DNA of 64,000 nt from Brevibacterium sp. RIT 803 (GCF_016892625.1 NZ_JAFEMW010000001.1:372001-436000); one strand, 5' to 3'; counted from the first letter of the stretch, positions 27,131 through 35,645 are shown. Notes: generated from the sequence alone by a model not told the origin. Program-made: numbers and translations.

Positions 27131-27161
27131 AGGCCCCCACCGCGTCCTGCGACGGGGGCCT
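27131..27161. terminator. Terminator hairpin of the ACGACGA family
   Basis: Stem AGGCCCCC (27131-27138) with GGGGGCCT (27154-27161), preceded by ACGACGACA. It ends the plus-strand gene at 27108 and sits 14 bp from a copy of the holin 3' end, as does the hairpin at 28129-28164. Confidence 0.75.
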
Positions 27162-27175
27162 AAATTCTGTCTATA

Positions 27176-27197
27176 TCAGTGCTTCGGTTCGTAGCCG
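27176..27197 (-). repeat. Left copy of duplicated holin 3' end
   Basis: These 22 bp match 28179-28200 (the end of the holin gene, coding YEPKH and stop) at 20 positions. In the minus-strand frame they encode GYEPKH and a stop. The two copies flank the small membrane protein and phospholipase genes as direct repeats. Confidence 0.75.
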
Positions 27198-27232
27198 TCA
27201 AGTGGTGAGGCGTAGCCGAATCCGGCCACAAA

Positions 27233-27454
27233 CTAGCTGTGCCTACGCCTCGAGTAGATGACCGCACACCAGATTAAGGTCGATCCGACTAGAGCTGCAC
27301 AAAAGACCCACGAGACAAAGACCACCATCGATTGCAAAATCCACCCGTCTTCCGTACTGAGGTAAGTCACGGTCGCGGCGATGCTAAGCCCTACTGACAG
27401 AACAGAGAGAGCTACCAGGGCCCAGAACAGGATCTTCGCAATGATCGATTTCAT
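27233..27454 (-). CDS. Small two-helix membrane protein
   Basis: A 73-aa protein with two hydrophobic segments (FWALVALSVLSVGLSIAATV and MVVFVSWVFCAALVGSTLIW) and a basic C-terminus YSRRRHS. It ends in TAG; the same frame then runs open for 18 more codons and finishes with the holin-like tail GYEPKH. So it may be a fusion scar, with the TAG as the present end. It starts 2 bp after the phospholipase stop, so they form an operon. Could be a holin-like or accessory protein of the secreted enzyme; unknown. Confidence 0.65.
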   Translation of the reverse strand: MKSIIAKILFWALVALSVLSVGLSIAATVTYLSTEDGWILQSMVVFVSWVFCAALVGSTLIWCAVIYSRRRHS

Positions 27455-27456
27455 AG

Positions 27457-27987
27457 TCAGTTATTCTTCCCCGAACCTTTGTAATGTCCCTTGCCGAATG
27501 TTCGCACGAAAGTCGAGTACATCGCAGCTTTTGAAAAGCAGTTAACCCGCGCCGAACCCTTCTTCTTCTTGGCGATACAGATTTTAGTCATAGCCGTGCG
27601 GAACTCATTGTCGCAGGTCTTCCTGTCCTTCTTCGACCCCTTGCTGTAGCAGCGGTCATGGTTGTCACAAGCTGGCTTGAACAGTTTATTCCAAGGCTTG
27701 TACCCCTTGAGTCCCTTGGGCACTGAGCAACCATTCGGCTTCGCATACGCACTTATCCCGGACTCGGCTCCTGCGTTGTCACGAATTAGAGCCTCCGCAG
27801 AAGTTTCGCCGTCGAACTCTCCTGCCTTCTTAAGCTCTTCCATTTGCTGGCTCAATTCATTCAGAGCCTCTCGGTCGATGTTATTTGGCTCGACCGCTGA
27901 TGATGCAGTCGCGCCCGCGACCAACGCTAGCGAGAGGATAAACAGGGAGGCAACAAGAGTGCCAAGCACTCGCTTCAACGTATTCAT
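27457..27987 (-). CDS. Secreted phospholipase A2, prokaryotic type
   Basis: A 176-aa preprotein. ATG at 27987 is chosen for its AAAGG 8 nt upstream and because it opens a signal peptide (MNTLKRVLGTLVASLFILSL, cleavage near ASSA). After an acidic pro-like region (32-85), the domain has KPACDNHDRCY with the catalytic His110-Asp111 pair, KTCDNEFRTAMTKIC and VNCFSKAAMYSTFVRTFG, which follows the Streptomyces-type PLA2 fold helix by helix. Six Cys (87, 107, 113, 125, 137, 150) can make three disulfides. It would hydrolyse the sn-2 ester of phospholipids outside the cell. Cargo gene between duplicated holin ends. Confidence 0.8.
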   Translation of the reverse strand: MNTLKRVLGTLVASLFILSLALVAGATASSAVEPNNIDREALNELSQQMEELKKAGEFDGETSAEALIRDNAGAESGISAYAKPNGCSVPKGLKGYKPWNKLFKPACDNHDRCYSKGSKKDRKTCDNEFRTAMTKICIAKKKKGSARVNCFSKAAMYSTFVRTFGKGHYKGSGKNN

Positions 27988-28128
27988 AGAGGAGCCTTTC
28001 ATAGATGCGGGTGTCGTCACAGCGTCGCATGCGCGTTGTGGTTCACACATCGCATGAAAGTATGAAGTTCGGTTCCCGTCTGGGACGATCAATTCGGCTG
28101 CTGCGTCGACCAACGAGCCAACGACGAA

Positions 28129-28164
28129 TGACCCCGACCGCACCGTGATGGTGGGCCGGGGCCA
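28129..28164 (-). terminator. Terminator downstream of the holin
   Basis: An 11-bp stem with two G-U pairs (28129-28139 with 28154-28164), 14 bp past the holin stop on the minus strand. The exit sequence is TCATTCGTCGT. Marks the end of the lysis operon. The 140 bp between it and the phospholipase start hold no gene and probably the phospholipase promoter. Confidence 0.7.
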
Positions 28165-28178
28165 TTGTGTGTCCGCGG

Positions 28179-28409
28179 TCAGTGCTTCGGCTCGTAGTCG
28201 GCGGCGACTGGCGTGTCATCGGGTTTGACGTACTTGCCGGACTTGGCTGGGACGAAGTACGCGAGGGCACCGACGGTAAGTGTGACGACCGCGGCTCCGA
28301 TGTACTCGGGAATTTTGAGTCCGTTCTCGGCGGCGACCCAGATAAGGACTGTCACGAGTGCGCCGGCCAGTACTTCGAGGCTGGTCTTCTTCGATGGTTT
28401 GGTGTCCAT
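28179..28409 (-). CDS. Holin
   Basis: A 76-aa protein with a short charged N-terminus (MDTKPSKK) and two hydrophobic stretches (VLAGALVTVLIWVAAENGL; IGAAVVTLTVGALAYFV), then a polar C-terminus ending YEPKH. Size, topology and position 21 bp downstream of the endolysin identify it as the holin that opens the membrane for endolysin release. It is the last gene of the late operon. Confidence 0.8.
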   Translation of the reverse strand: MDTKPSKKTSLEVLAGALVTVLIWVAAENGLKIPEYIGAAVVTLTVGALAYFVPAKSGKYVKPDDTPVAADYEPKH

Positions 28410-28430
28410 GGTGTTCTCTCTTTCGTTCGG

Positions 28431-29681
28431 TTACCAGAGTTTCCCGGCGTTGAGGTTGCGCTGTAGCTGCTTGACCATTGCGGACGGATTCGACACCTTG
28501 CCGTCCGCACCGGTGCCGAGCTTGCGCTGCAGGGCCTTGATCGTGTTCGGACCGATGCGTCCGTCATCATCGACGCCGAGCTTTCCCTGCAGAGCCTCGA
28601 TGACGTTGGACGAGCGCGGGTTCTTCGTCCACTCCCACCCGGACAGCAGGCCCGGGTTGTCGGACTTGTACGCGATCGGCTGGAAACTGACCTGGCCGTC
28701 GACTGGTGTTCCGAGCTCTTCCTGGACACGACGTGTGGTGGACTCTCCCCACTTACCGTCAACCGTGAGCTTGTCGACCTTCGGCTTCGAGGGCTTGGAC
28801 GGTTCCGGCTTTGGCTTGGCCGACTTGTTGAGCTTCGGCTTACCGGCCTTCTCCCATGCGGCCACGGTGTCTTCGCCGACGAGTCCGTCTGCCTTCACGC
28901 CGATCTGCTTCTGCAGATCCTTTGTGTCGGCCTCGGTGGTGGGGCCGAAGTAGCCGTCTGCCTTCTTCTCGTCGTAGCCGAGCGCATCCGTCTGCCAGTC
29001 TTTGACTCGGGTGCGACCGTCTCCGTCTCTGTCGTACAGACCGAGCGGGGCGTCGGGGCCGACGACGGTGTAATCGGACCCTCCACCGGACGAACCGCCA
29101 CCCTTGACGGCATCGGCGCCGAGAATGCGCTTCATCGGCAGGTCGCCGGGGTCGCCGTGAGTGTTCTCCGGAGCATGCTGGTGGCCGAGAATGCCCTTGT
29201 ACCGGGTCCATTCGCTGCCCGACATGCGGACGCTGCTATTGCCGTAGGAGCTCGGGTACGCCTTCCACGCCACGGAAGTCTTGAGCGGGATACCCGTCGC
29301 GTCGTGGATCTTCTCAAGCAGCCACTTGAGCCGGCTCGCCATGGCATCGGACATGTCGGGAAGGTACTGGTAGCCGTACTTGCGGGAGAACGACGCATCG
29401 CAAGTGCCGATGATCTCGATCTGTATCACACCGTCGCGGTTGGTCTGCACGCCACCGGACGCGTTGCGCAGTGCACGAGCGGCCCGGTTCATCGGGGAAT
29501 GCTGACGGACCTCACCGTTTTCAAGGTCAATCGTGAAATGGGGAGCGGATGCTCCGCCACCGTAGCCGGGGAAGCTGCCCGTCTCGGTGGAGTGCAGGAG
29601 GATCTTGTCGGGGCTGGCGGTGAAGCTTCCGCCGTCGCGTCCCCAGGATTGGCGCTTAACGCCTGAGAGCCAAGTGGCCAT
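28431..29681 (-). CDS. Endolysin, N-acetylmuramoyl-L-alanine amidase with binding repeats
   Basis: A 416-aa lysin. Residues ~1-190 form an amidase/PGRP-like domain: the Zn-binding His residues appear as ILLHSTET and HQHAPENTHGDPG, with a conserved Tyr region between. The C-terminal half contains three peptidoglycan-binding-type repeats, seen in DTKDLQKQIGVKADGLVG, TRRVQEELGTPVDGQV and VIEALQGKLGVDDDGRIG, joined by a Lys/Pro/Ser linker. It cuts host wall peptides at lysis. No signal peptide; depends on the holin. Confidence 0.92.
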   Translation of the reverse strand: MATWLSGVKRQSWGRDGGSFTASPDKILLHSTETGSFPGYGGGASAPHFTIDLENGEVRQHSPMNRAARALRNASGGVQTNRDGVIQIEIIGTCDASFSRKYGYQYLPDMSDAMASRLKWLLEKIHDATGIPLKTSVAWKAYPSSYGNSSVRMSGSEWTRYKGILGHQHAPENTHGDPGDLPMKRILGADAVKGGGSSGGGSDYTVVGPDAPLGLYDRDGDGRTRVKDWQTDALGYDEKKADGYFGPTTEADTKDLQKQIGVKADGLVGEDTVAAWEKAGKPKLNKSAKPKPEPSKPSKPKVDKLTVDGKWGESTTRRVQEELGTPVDGQVSFQPIAYKSDNPGLLSGWEWTKNPRSSNVIEALQGKLGVDDDGRIGPNTIKALQRKLGTGADGKVSNPSAMVKQLQRNLNAGKLW

Positions 29682-29709
29682 GATGTTTCTCCGTTCGTGA
29701 ATGACGAAA

Positions 29710-29734
29710 CCCCGGCAGGAGTGTCCTGTCGGGG
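29710..29734 (-). terminator. Hairpin upstream of the endolysin gene
   Basis: Stem 29710-29720 with 29724-29734 (11 bp, one G-U, 3-nt loop), minus-strand exit sequence GTTTCGTCAT. It belongs to the same family as the hairpins at 25562, 27131 and 28129 and may attenuate read-through from the collagen-like gene into the lysis genes. Confidence 0.65.
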
Positions 29735-29778
29735 CTGATGGTGTTCAGTTCTGGGGCGTTGTTGTCTAGGGTTTGAGG

Positions 29779-30015
29779 ATGGACGATGAAGAACGGCACA
29801 TGGTCAGGGCGCAAATCACCGTCGAGATTGAGGTGACGGACTTGGAGAAATTGCGCTCATACTCCCCGCACACGCTTCGGGTGACTGACGATGAGACTGC
29901 CGCCGCGGTATTGGCCAGTATTGCCGCAGAAGCTTGGACCGGAGCTGGCGAACGAGTTGGCCTCGGCAGAGGGGTCGGGATGAAGGTCCGCTCCGTTCCG
30001 CGAGACGACGACTAG
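29779..30015 (+). CDS. Plus-strand single gene (78 aa), leaderless
   Basis: MDDEERHMVRAQITVEIEVT begins a small acidic protein with a beta strand followed by helices (DDETAAAVLASIAAEAWTG). TAGGGT (29767-29772) is 6 nt upstream of the ATG and there is no Shine-Dalgarno, so it is probably transcribed as a leaderless message from its own promoter against the late operon. Such islands (morons) are often expressed in the lysogen. Function unknown. Confidence 0.6.
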   Translation: MDDEERHMVRAQITVEIEVTDLEKLRSYSPHTLRVTDDETAAAVLASIAAEAWTGAGERVGLGRGVGMKVRSVPRDDD

Positions 30016-30023
30016 ACCCGCAA

Positions 30024-30785
30024 CTACGGTACCGCCATGGGTGCGTTCGATGCTGAAGTCGTCGGGGTGGGCTGAGTGGCTCTGCATGGCCCGGTCACGG
30101 TGACGGTGGTGCCGTCCGTGAACTCGAACAGCCAGTCGCCGTTCGAGGTGCAGGTGACGTCGGAAATGCCTCGGCCAGCGCTGCCCTTCTCTCCTGCAGA
30201 TCCGGGGTCACCTTTGCTGCCGGGTTCGCCTTTTGGTCCGGGTGGTCCTGGTGGGCCGACAACGGATTCTCCTGGTGCCCCTTTGTCTCCTTTGGATCCT
30301 GCTGGCCCGGGAACGGATTTGCCGTCTTCGCCTGGTGAGCCTGGCTCGCCGGCAGGGCCTGGGACCTTGGAGTCTTCACCCGGCTGACCGGCAGGACCGG
30401 GAACGTTTGAGTTCTCACCATCACTCCCGGGTTTGCCAGCAGGCCCGGGAATGGTTGAGCTCGGCCCCGGTTCGCCCTTCGGCCCAGTCGGTCCGGGAGG
30501 TCCAAGGGGGCCGGCCTGGGCTGACTCCTTCACGTTCTTCTTCACCTGGTCGGCCTTCGTGCAGATGTTGCGGCCGTTGACCTTCACCTCACCGTTAGAA
30601 CACGCCTCGGCAACTTGATCTGCGAGAGCATTCGCGTTGCTCGCCGCGTCGTCCGCTTCCTGTTTGGATGACGAGATCGACCACACGGTCCAAATCAGAC
30701 AGCCGATGACGAGAACCATGCCGAGGGCAATAGACCAGCGTGGCGGAAACTCTCGGTCCCGGCGGTCGTCGTGCCTATTTCTCAT
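30024..30785 (-). CDS. Collagen-like membrane-anchored protein
   Basis: A 253-aa protein. A basic N-terminus and one transmembrane helix ([19 protein letters not shown], residues ~19-37) precede a coiled stretch, then about 110 residues of Gly-x-y triplets ([17 protein letters not shown]...), then a C-terminal domain [20 protein letters not shown] that could trimerise the stalk. The ATG overlaps the preceding gene by 4 bp (ATGA). Either a virion fibre or a surface protein of the lysogen; the anchor favours a cell-surface role. Confidence 0.8.
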   Translation of the reverse strand: MRNRHDDRRDREFPPRWSIALGMVLVIGCLIWTVWSISSSKQEADDAASNANALADQVAEACSNGEVKVNGRNICTKADQVKKNVKESAQAGPLGPPGPTGPKGEPGPSSTIPGPAGKPGSDGENSNVPGPAGQPGEDSKVPGPAGEPGSPGEDGKSVPGPAGSKGDKGAPGESVVGPPGPPGPKGEPGSKGDPGSAGEKGSAGRGISDVTCTSNGDWLFEFTDGTTVTVTGPCRATQPTPTTSASNAPMAVP

Positions 30786-31027
30786 CTGTCATCGCCTCCC
30801 CTGAGCCGCAGGAGACGATTCTCTGCCTCGAGTGCTGCGACCTTGGCGCGTTCGTCTGCGAGTTCTGCACGCAATTCCTTGTTGTCATTCTGTTCCCGGT
30901 CAATGTCTTCGCGCAGTTCAGCGCGGCGTTCGGCACTGAATTTCCGGTCAGAGATCGCCCACCACACTGCTGCGATTGCGAGGCCGCCGGGACCGCCGTA
31001 GGTGGCGAGGAACGATGGGATGTCCAC
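30782..31027 (-). CDS. Small membrane/coiled-coil protein
   Basis: An 81-aa protein: an N-terminal hydrophobic segment ([20 protein letters not shown]) and a heptad-rich C-terminal coiled coil ([20 protein letters not shown]...). The layout recalls spanin-like or holin-associated phage proteins. It overlaps the collagen-like gene by 4 bp, so they are coupled. Function unknown. Confidence 0.65.
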   Translation of the reverse strand: MDIPSFLATYGGPGGLAIAAVWWAISDRKFSAERRAELREDIDREQNDNKELRAELADERAKVAALEAENRLLRLRGGDDR

Positions 31028-31056
31028 ACGTGATGTCCTCCCTGCTTTTGGGTATA

Positions 31057-31085
31057 GAAAACCGCACCCCGGAACGGAGTGCGGT
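31057..31085 (-). terminator. Terminator of the phosphodiesterase gene
   Basis: Stem ACCGCAC (31061-31067) with GTGCGGT (31079-31085), inner CCG/CGG pairs, and TTTTCT on the minus strand directly after it. Lies 27 bp past the stop of the GDPD gene. Confidence 0.8.
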
Positions 31086-31111
31086 CAATGAGTTGGGATC
31101 GGGCAGTGTAG

Positions 31112-31891
31112 TTACCGCCTCGGGTCGTCGACGAGGAACCCGTCAACACCGAGGCCCAAATAGGTGGGGGCGTTGATTCTCAGGTTCGCTCCCCACGTCC
31201 ACAGCTTCACACCTGTGTCAGTGATGCGTTTCGCCGTGGTCTCGTTCAACCTGTCCATATGCATGCCGACCGCAGTGACACCGTCAACAATGGTGGGCGT
31301 GCTAGTTCCACTCACAAGCTGAATGGTGTTCATCCCGGATCGAGCGAGACGACTCGTGATCTGATCGTCAAACGACTGAGTGATCACCTCGCCGCGGTAG
31401 GGCCAAAGTATTTCGACGAACTTGTCGACGTTGGGTGCTTTCAACTCGATCATCATCACCGTGTCAGTTCCGCCGAACTCGTCGAGCATGTCTGAGAGAA
31501 ACGTGGCCGGCGCCGGGTCGCCACCGTTCGGGGATTTGATGCGCAGCTGCTTCCACTGCGCGGTGGTCATGTCCGAGACTTTCCCAGTCTTCCCATCGGC
31601 AGCGATCCGGTCGATGGTGTCGTCGTGGATGACGACGAACGTCCCGTCCTTGAGCTGCTGGACGTCGAACTCGAGGATTACCTTCGGGTCTTCGTCGTTG
31701 ACGGCTTTCGCCCCGGCCAGGGTGCACTCTGCGTAGAGCGCTGACCCACACCTGTGCGCTGCCACCGCCGGGTACTCGACTCGGGTGAGGGCGTTTGTCT
31801 CTTCACCTTTCGTGGCGACGCTGAGCACGCTTGCGAGTAGTGCCGTCACCGCAACCACAGCCAGAACGATGACCACCACTCGTTTACGCAT
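31112..31891 (-). CDS. Secreted or membrane-anchored glycerophosphodiester phosphodiesterase
   Basis: A 259-aa GDPD with an N-terminal hydrophobic segment (residues 5-24) and no cytoplasmic alternative start. Catalytic features are AHRCGS (His46-Arg47; the usual Gly after Arg is Cys), the metal ligands Glu74 and Asp76 in LEFDVQQLKDG, His89 in VVIHDDTIDR, and MIELKAP. It would split glycerophosphodiesters or glycerol-phosphate polymers. Sitting between tail tip and lysis genes, it might act on teichoic acid during entry, but the anchor suggests surface expression by the host cell. Confidence 0.88.
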   Translation of the reverse strand: MRKRVVVIVLAVVAVTALLASVLSVATKGEETNALTRVEYPAVAAHRCGSALYAECTLAGAKAVNDEDPKVILEFDVQQLKDGTFVVIHDDTIDRIAADGKTGKVSDMTTAQWKQLRIKSPNGGDPAPATFLSDMLDEFGGTDTVMMIELKAPNVDKFVEILWPYRGEVITQSFDDQITSRLARSGMNTIQLVSGTSTPTIVDGVTAVGMHMDRLNETTAKRITDTGVKLWTWGANLRINAPTYLGLGVDGFLVDDPRR

Positions 31892-31921
31892 GACACCGAT
31901 TCTACTGTTCCCATAGTGACC

Positions 31922-34543
31922 TCACGATTTGTAGTAGTAGATGCCTTCGAGGGACACCCACGCCCCGCCGGACTGGCTGTGGTAGACACGAAACATTGTC
32001 GGCGAACCGGCAGACGAGAATTCGACGCGCCGCAGATTGGTCCCAGACGTTGATGCTGCAGGGCAGTTGACGGCTTGGGCAGGCCGTGCGGCAAATGGAA
32101 CCGTGAACAGGTCTGCAGTCCCCAGCCTCATGTCGTTAGCTTCTGGTGGTGTTCCGCTGACCCGGACCACCCCGCGCCATTCGACTTTCTCATCCGGCCA
32201 GATCCGGTAGGCAGGCGTGAACCCCCACGTTTGCGGCCCGTACCCGGTCGCGAACGTAGTGACTGGAATCCATGCGGGAACGGCAGTCGATGACATTGTG
32301 CCGTCTGCGTGGAATACGAGTGGACCCATTCGTCCTGATCCGTCACCCCTGAATTCGATGTTGCCAAGGGCGGAGCGGACGATTCCAGGTGTTGAGTTTG
32401 GGAACGAATTTGATACGGGAGGCGCAGCCCCGAGCGTGGCGAAGTCCTGGACGATGAGAGAACCGCCTTCGGCGGACACCGGCACCAGACCATAGTCAGT
32501 GTCTATCGGTTCCGATGGTTCACGTGCAACATACACGCGCACCGAGGTAACTCCTGCTGGCATGTCTCCGGGTGAGAGTTTGATTCCTGACCTGCGGGAC
32601 CAGGTGAATTGTCTCGGTGCGCTGATCGTTGTCTCGTTCACACCGTCACTCCACGTGTACACCGCCCACCAGTCGTTCGTTTCGGGACCGGGAGCACCGT
32701 TCGGGTACTTTGTGGTCGACATTGTGATGAGATTGCCGGAGGTCGACAGGTGGTGGAACCTGCCGTTGGCCCACACAGTGCCACGCACTTCTTCCTTGTC
32801 GCCTGCGAACCAGCCAGCCGACTCAGCTGCTTCTCCCGTTGTGGGATTAAAGACGTTGGTTGCCCCGCTATCGACGGCGCCCGTGAGGATTGCTGTGCTC
32901 GCTTCGAAGTCGAACGTGCCGATACTGAAAGCTATGACATCTCGATTGATTTTTGCTGTAGCGTCATAGCGAGCTTGGCCCGCCCCTGTCGTCTTGTCGT
33001 ATTTCCGCCAGGAGACTTCACCTGTGGCCCAGCACTGAGCAACGAACACGTACGTGCCGTCAGTGCCGATCGCTGGCTGGTAAGTACCGGAACCGTAGGC
33101 GGCGTACTCCCATCTGCGTTTCAGCGTGCCCGCGAAATCGTAGACGTAAATGAACCGTTTCGACTTGTCCCGCAGATCGTCCTCTTCGATGCCGAGCGCA
33201 AAGATTTCATCCCCGATGACGGTGATGCCGTTGCGCACCCAGAAATAGTGGTCGAACGACGACACGAGATTCCCTGCAGCGTCGATGCGCTCCATCCGGT
33301 CCTGGGCACCGGTCACCGAGTTGTCCACGGCACGCCAGAAATATGTTCCATCGAACGCCAGACCGACAGCGTTCTCCGTCTCGGATAGAGGCGGGAACTG
33401 TGTGCGCTTCACATACGACGACACGTTCGGTGGAGTCGCTGGTGGGGTCACACCCGATTCGAGCTGCATCTGCCCACCGGAAGCAACCACTGCCGGGCCT
33501 TCGATTGCCATACGTCCAGTGGCGGTCAATGATTTGGCTCGCACATCACCTGCAAACGATGCTGGTGAACCGTCTGAGGGGAGGCTGATGTTTAGCGCAC
33601 CGTCAGGCCCGAACTGGCGGATCCCGTAGTCCTCGGTGATTTCGACTGCGTTGCCGACACGGATGACGGGTGATTCGAGGAGGAGGCCGCGGGCTGCTTT
33701 GAAGTTGAGCGCGTCAGCTTCGAGGCTTCGGCCAGAGATGGTCTCGGCTTTGATCAGGATACCGTCGAGCTCGCCGACTGTGGCGGTGCCCAAATCGACG
33801 GAAGCAATTACCTCGTGGGCCATTTCAACCTGGACCCACCCGTCTGCTTGGTACTGGTATTGGGCGATGATCGCCAGATACTCGTCGCCGTTCTCACGCG
33901 TACGGAACTCGTTTACCCACCATGTATCGCCGACAATCCCCGGTTCGTCTGCAGTCGGCGGTCGCAGTGACCAGGTGATCTTGTTTTTCCCGTTAGCACT
34001 GTCCTGCACGGCCTCGATCGCACCCGACAGGTCAGTGACTTTCACCTCGACCGTGCCAGCTGAGAAGAACTCTGACTTCTTACCCGCCTGCGACACCGAC
34101 CGAACAGCCACAGCCCACTGCCCGGTCTGGTTCGCCACGACCGTGGCAGACGCGCCCTCCTTCGCGTTGATGGTCGCGAACGAGACGGCGCCGGAATCCT
34201 CGACCAAAGTGGCCGCGAACTCGAGATAGGCCAGATCGTAGGTCGCTGGCGCACCATCCTGGAACGTGCCGTCCCAGGTGCCCTGAATCAGAGGACCATC
34301 CGCGAGAGCAGTGAAGCCGGCAGGAACAGGCGGAATCGGGCCGTCGAAGAATCGAGTGGCCCCGGAACCGTCTTCTTGGAACCCAATGGTGCTAATGAGG
34401 TTGCCATCTTCATCGTTGACGTCCATGGTGCCGGCCTCAATGGACGTGCGCTGAGCTTGCGGAGAGTTGGCGAGCGCATTGAATTTGCGTTCCAAGCGGT
34501 CATGGTCCGCAGCAAGACGGTCCAGACGTGAGTACAAGCTCAT
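31922..34543 (-). CDS. Tail fibre / receptor-binding tail protein
   Basis: An 873-aa protein from the ATG at 34543, which overlaps the upstream stop (ATGA); a longer frame to 34624 is rejected. An N-terminal helical segment (RLDRLAADHDRLERKFNALA) is followed by fibronectin-like repeats (VSFATINAKEGASATVVANQ; VKVTDLSGAIEAV), a middle region of the prophage-tail type (VGELDGILIKAETISGRSLE) and a long beta-rich C-terminus with propeller-like segments (YLWV-type). Last tail gene, at the usual place for host recognition. Confidence 0.8.
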   Translation of the reverse strand: MSLYSRLDRLAADHDRLERKFNALANSPQAQRTSIEAGTMDVNDEDGNLISTIGFQEDGSGATRFFDGPIPPVPAGFTALADGPLIQGTWDGTFQDGAPATYDLAYLEFAATLVEDSGAVSFATINAKEGASATVVANQTGQWAVAVRSVSQAGKKSEFFSAGTVEVKVTDLSGAIEAVQDSANGKNKITWSLRPPTADEPGIVGDTWWVNEFRTRENGDEYLAIIAQYQYQADGWVQVEMAHEVIASVDLGTATVGELDGILIKAETISGRSLEADALNFKAARGLLLESPVIRVGNAVEITEDYGIRQFGPDGALNISLPSDGSPASFAGDVRAKSLTATGRMAIEGPAVVASGGQMQLESGVTPPATPPNVSSYVKRTQFPPLSETENAVGLAFDGTYFWRAVDNSVTGAQDRMERIDAAGNLVSSFDHYFWVRNGITVIGDEIFALGIEEDDLRDKSKRFIYVYDFAGTLKRRWEYAAYGSGTYQPAIGTDGTYVFVAQCWATGEVSWRKYDKTTGAGQARYDATAKINRDVIAFSIGTFDFEASTAILTGAVDSGATNVFNPTTGEAAESAGWFAGDKEEVRGTVWANGRFHHLSTSGNLITMSTTKYPNGAPGPETNDWWAVYTWSDGVNETTISAPRQFTWSRRSGIKLSPGDMPAGVTSVRVYVAREPSEPIDTDYGLVPVSAEGGSLIVQDFATLGAAPPVSNSFPNSTPGIVRSALGNIEFRGDGSGRMGPLVFHADGTMSSTAVPAWIPVTTFATGYGPQTWGFTPAYRIWPDEKVEWRGVVRVSGTPPEANDMRLGTADLFTVPFAARPAQAVNCPAASTSGTNLRRVEFSSAGSPTMFRVYHSQSGGAWVSLEGIYYYKS

Positions 34544-35637
34544 GTGATCTTCTCCGATCTGCGGATCTGCAACGTGGAATTGTTCTTTTCCGGGTGATGG
34601 ATGATGCCGAGAATGCGCACCCACAAGTCGCCGAAGTCGGCCCAGCCGACACCGGACTGGATGAGGACTTCGTCACCGGCGTGATAGGTGCCCACCGGCG
34701 CATTGGGATGGTCCCACACCTCAATCTCAGTGATGTCGAGTTCGCCAGACAGGGCTTTCAGCTCCGAGGCGACACGGGTCTTCGCAACTTTGTCCTTGCC
34801 GATCGACTTATCGGAAACGACTTTCCACCGGCCGAGGCGCTTCGTGGGTTTCGAATCTTCAGCCCGCACCATCTTTCGGCCCTGACCGGATCCGAGGACG
34901 AGAACATGTGAGGCGTATTCGTCACCGTCATCCGTGACGGGAATGTTGTCGGGAATGTTCTCCCCCACGACGAACCTCAAGTCGGTGCGGCGTGACCCGA
35001 GTTTCGGGTATCCGTACTCGATCTCGTGGATGATACGGTCCTGGTCACCATCCGCCCACCGATGATTGACTGCCCACTCGTACCCGCCGATCTCAGCGAG
35101 TTGCGTGCGTTCCTTGTCCAGGTCGAGAGTCTGCCAGTACGCGAGATAGTACAGTTCCTTCTTTCCCGTCACCGTCTCCGACAACTGCACACGTTGAGAC
35201 TCCTTCGCCCCAGCGGGAACCAGGCCGAGGTTGAACGGCTTCCGCTGGAACTCTTCGATGATGTACCGGTCGATGACCAGCGGGTCGGCAGTGTCGTACC
35301 TGTCCTCCCCGAGCCACGGCTGCCCCTCCCAATACCCGGAGAAACCGATACCGTCCAAGACGAGTTCGGGCCCATTCATGGGGTTCTGGGTGACAATGCC
35401 GGCGCCACGAATCTGCCCGGACGCTTCCGCATAGATCGCTGTCGACCAGGGAACAAAGATCGGTTTACCGTCGTCGTCTTTCAAGGTCGCAATCTCGGGG
35501 GTGATCTTCGCGTCCAATCCCCCGTGCCCGGACAGGGACTCCTGCACGGACACGTCAGAGAGGGGAAGATTCCAGTCCAGGAACGTCTCAGTACCGTCAC
35601 CGTTCAACCTGCTCGCGATGTAACGCCACTCAGACAT
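34540..35637 (-). CDS. Minor tail protein (Gp37-like, tail tip)
   Basis: A 365-aa protein beginning MSEWRYIASRLNGDGTETFL. Segments VSVQESLSGHGGLDAKITPE and GAGIVTQNPMNGPELVLDGI match the baseplate/tail-hub proteins of actinobacterial siphoviruses (ReqiPepy6 Gp37-like). It probably forms the hub below the distal tail protein. Overlaps the fibre gene by 4 bp. Confidence 0.78.
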   Translation of the reverse strand: MSEWRYIASRLNGDGTETFLDWNLPLSDVSVQESLSGHGGLDAKITPEIATLKDDDGKPIFVPWSTAIYAEASGQIRGAGIVTQNPMNGPELVLDGIGFSGYWEGQPWLGEDRYDTADPLVIDRYIIEEFQRKPFNLGLVPAGAKESQRVQLSETVTGKKELYYLAYWQTLDLDKERTQLAEIGGYEWAVNHRWADGDQDRIIHEIEYGYPKLGSRRTDLRFVVGENIPDNIPVTDDGDEYASHVLVLGSGQGRKMVRAEDSKPTKRLGRWKVVSDKSIGKDKVAKTRVASELKALSGELDITEIEVWDHPNAPVGTYHAGDEVLIQSGVGWADFGDLWVRILGIIHHPEKNNSTLQIRRSEKIT

Positions 35638-35645
35638 GAGGCTCC

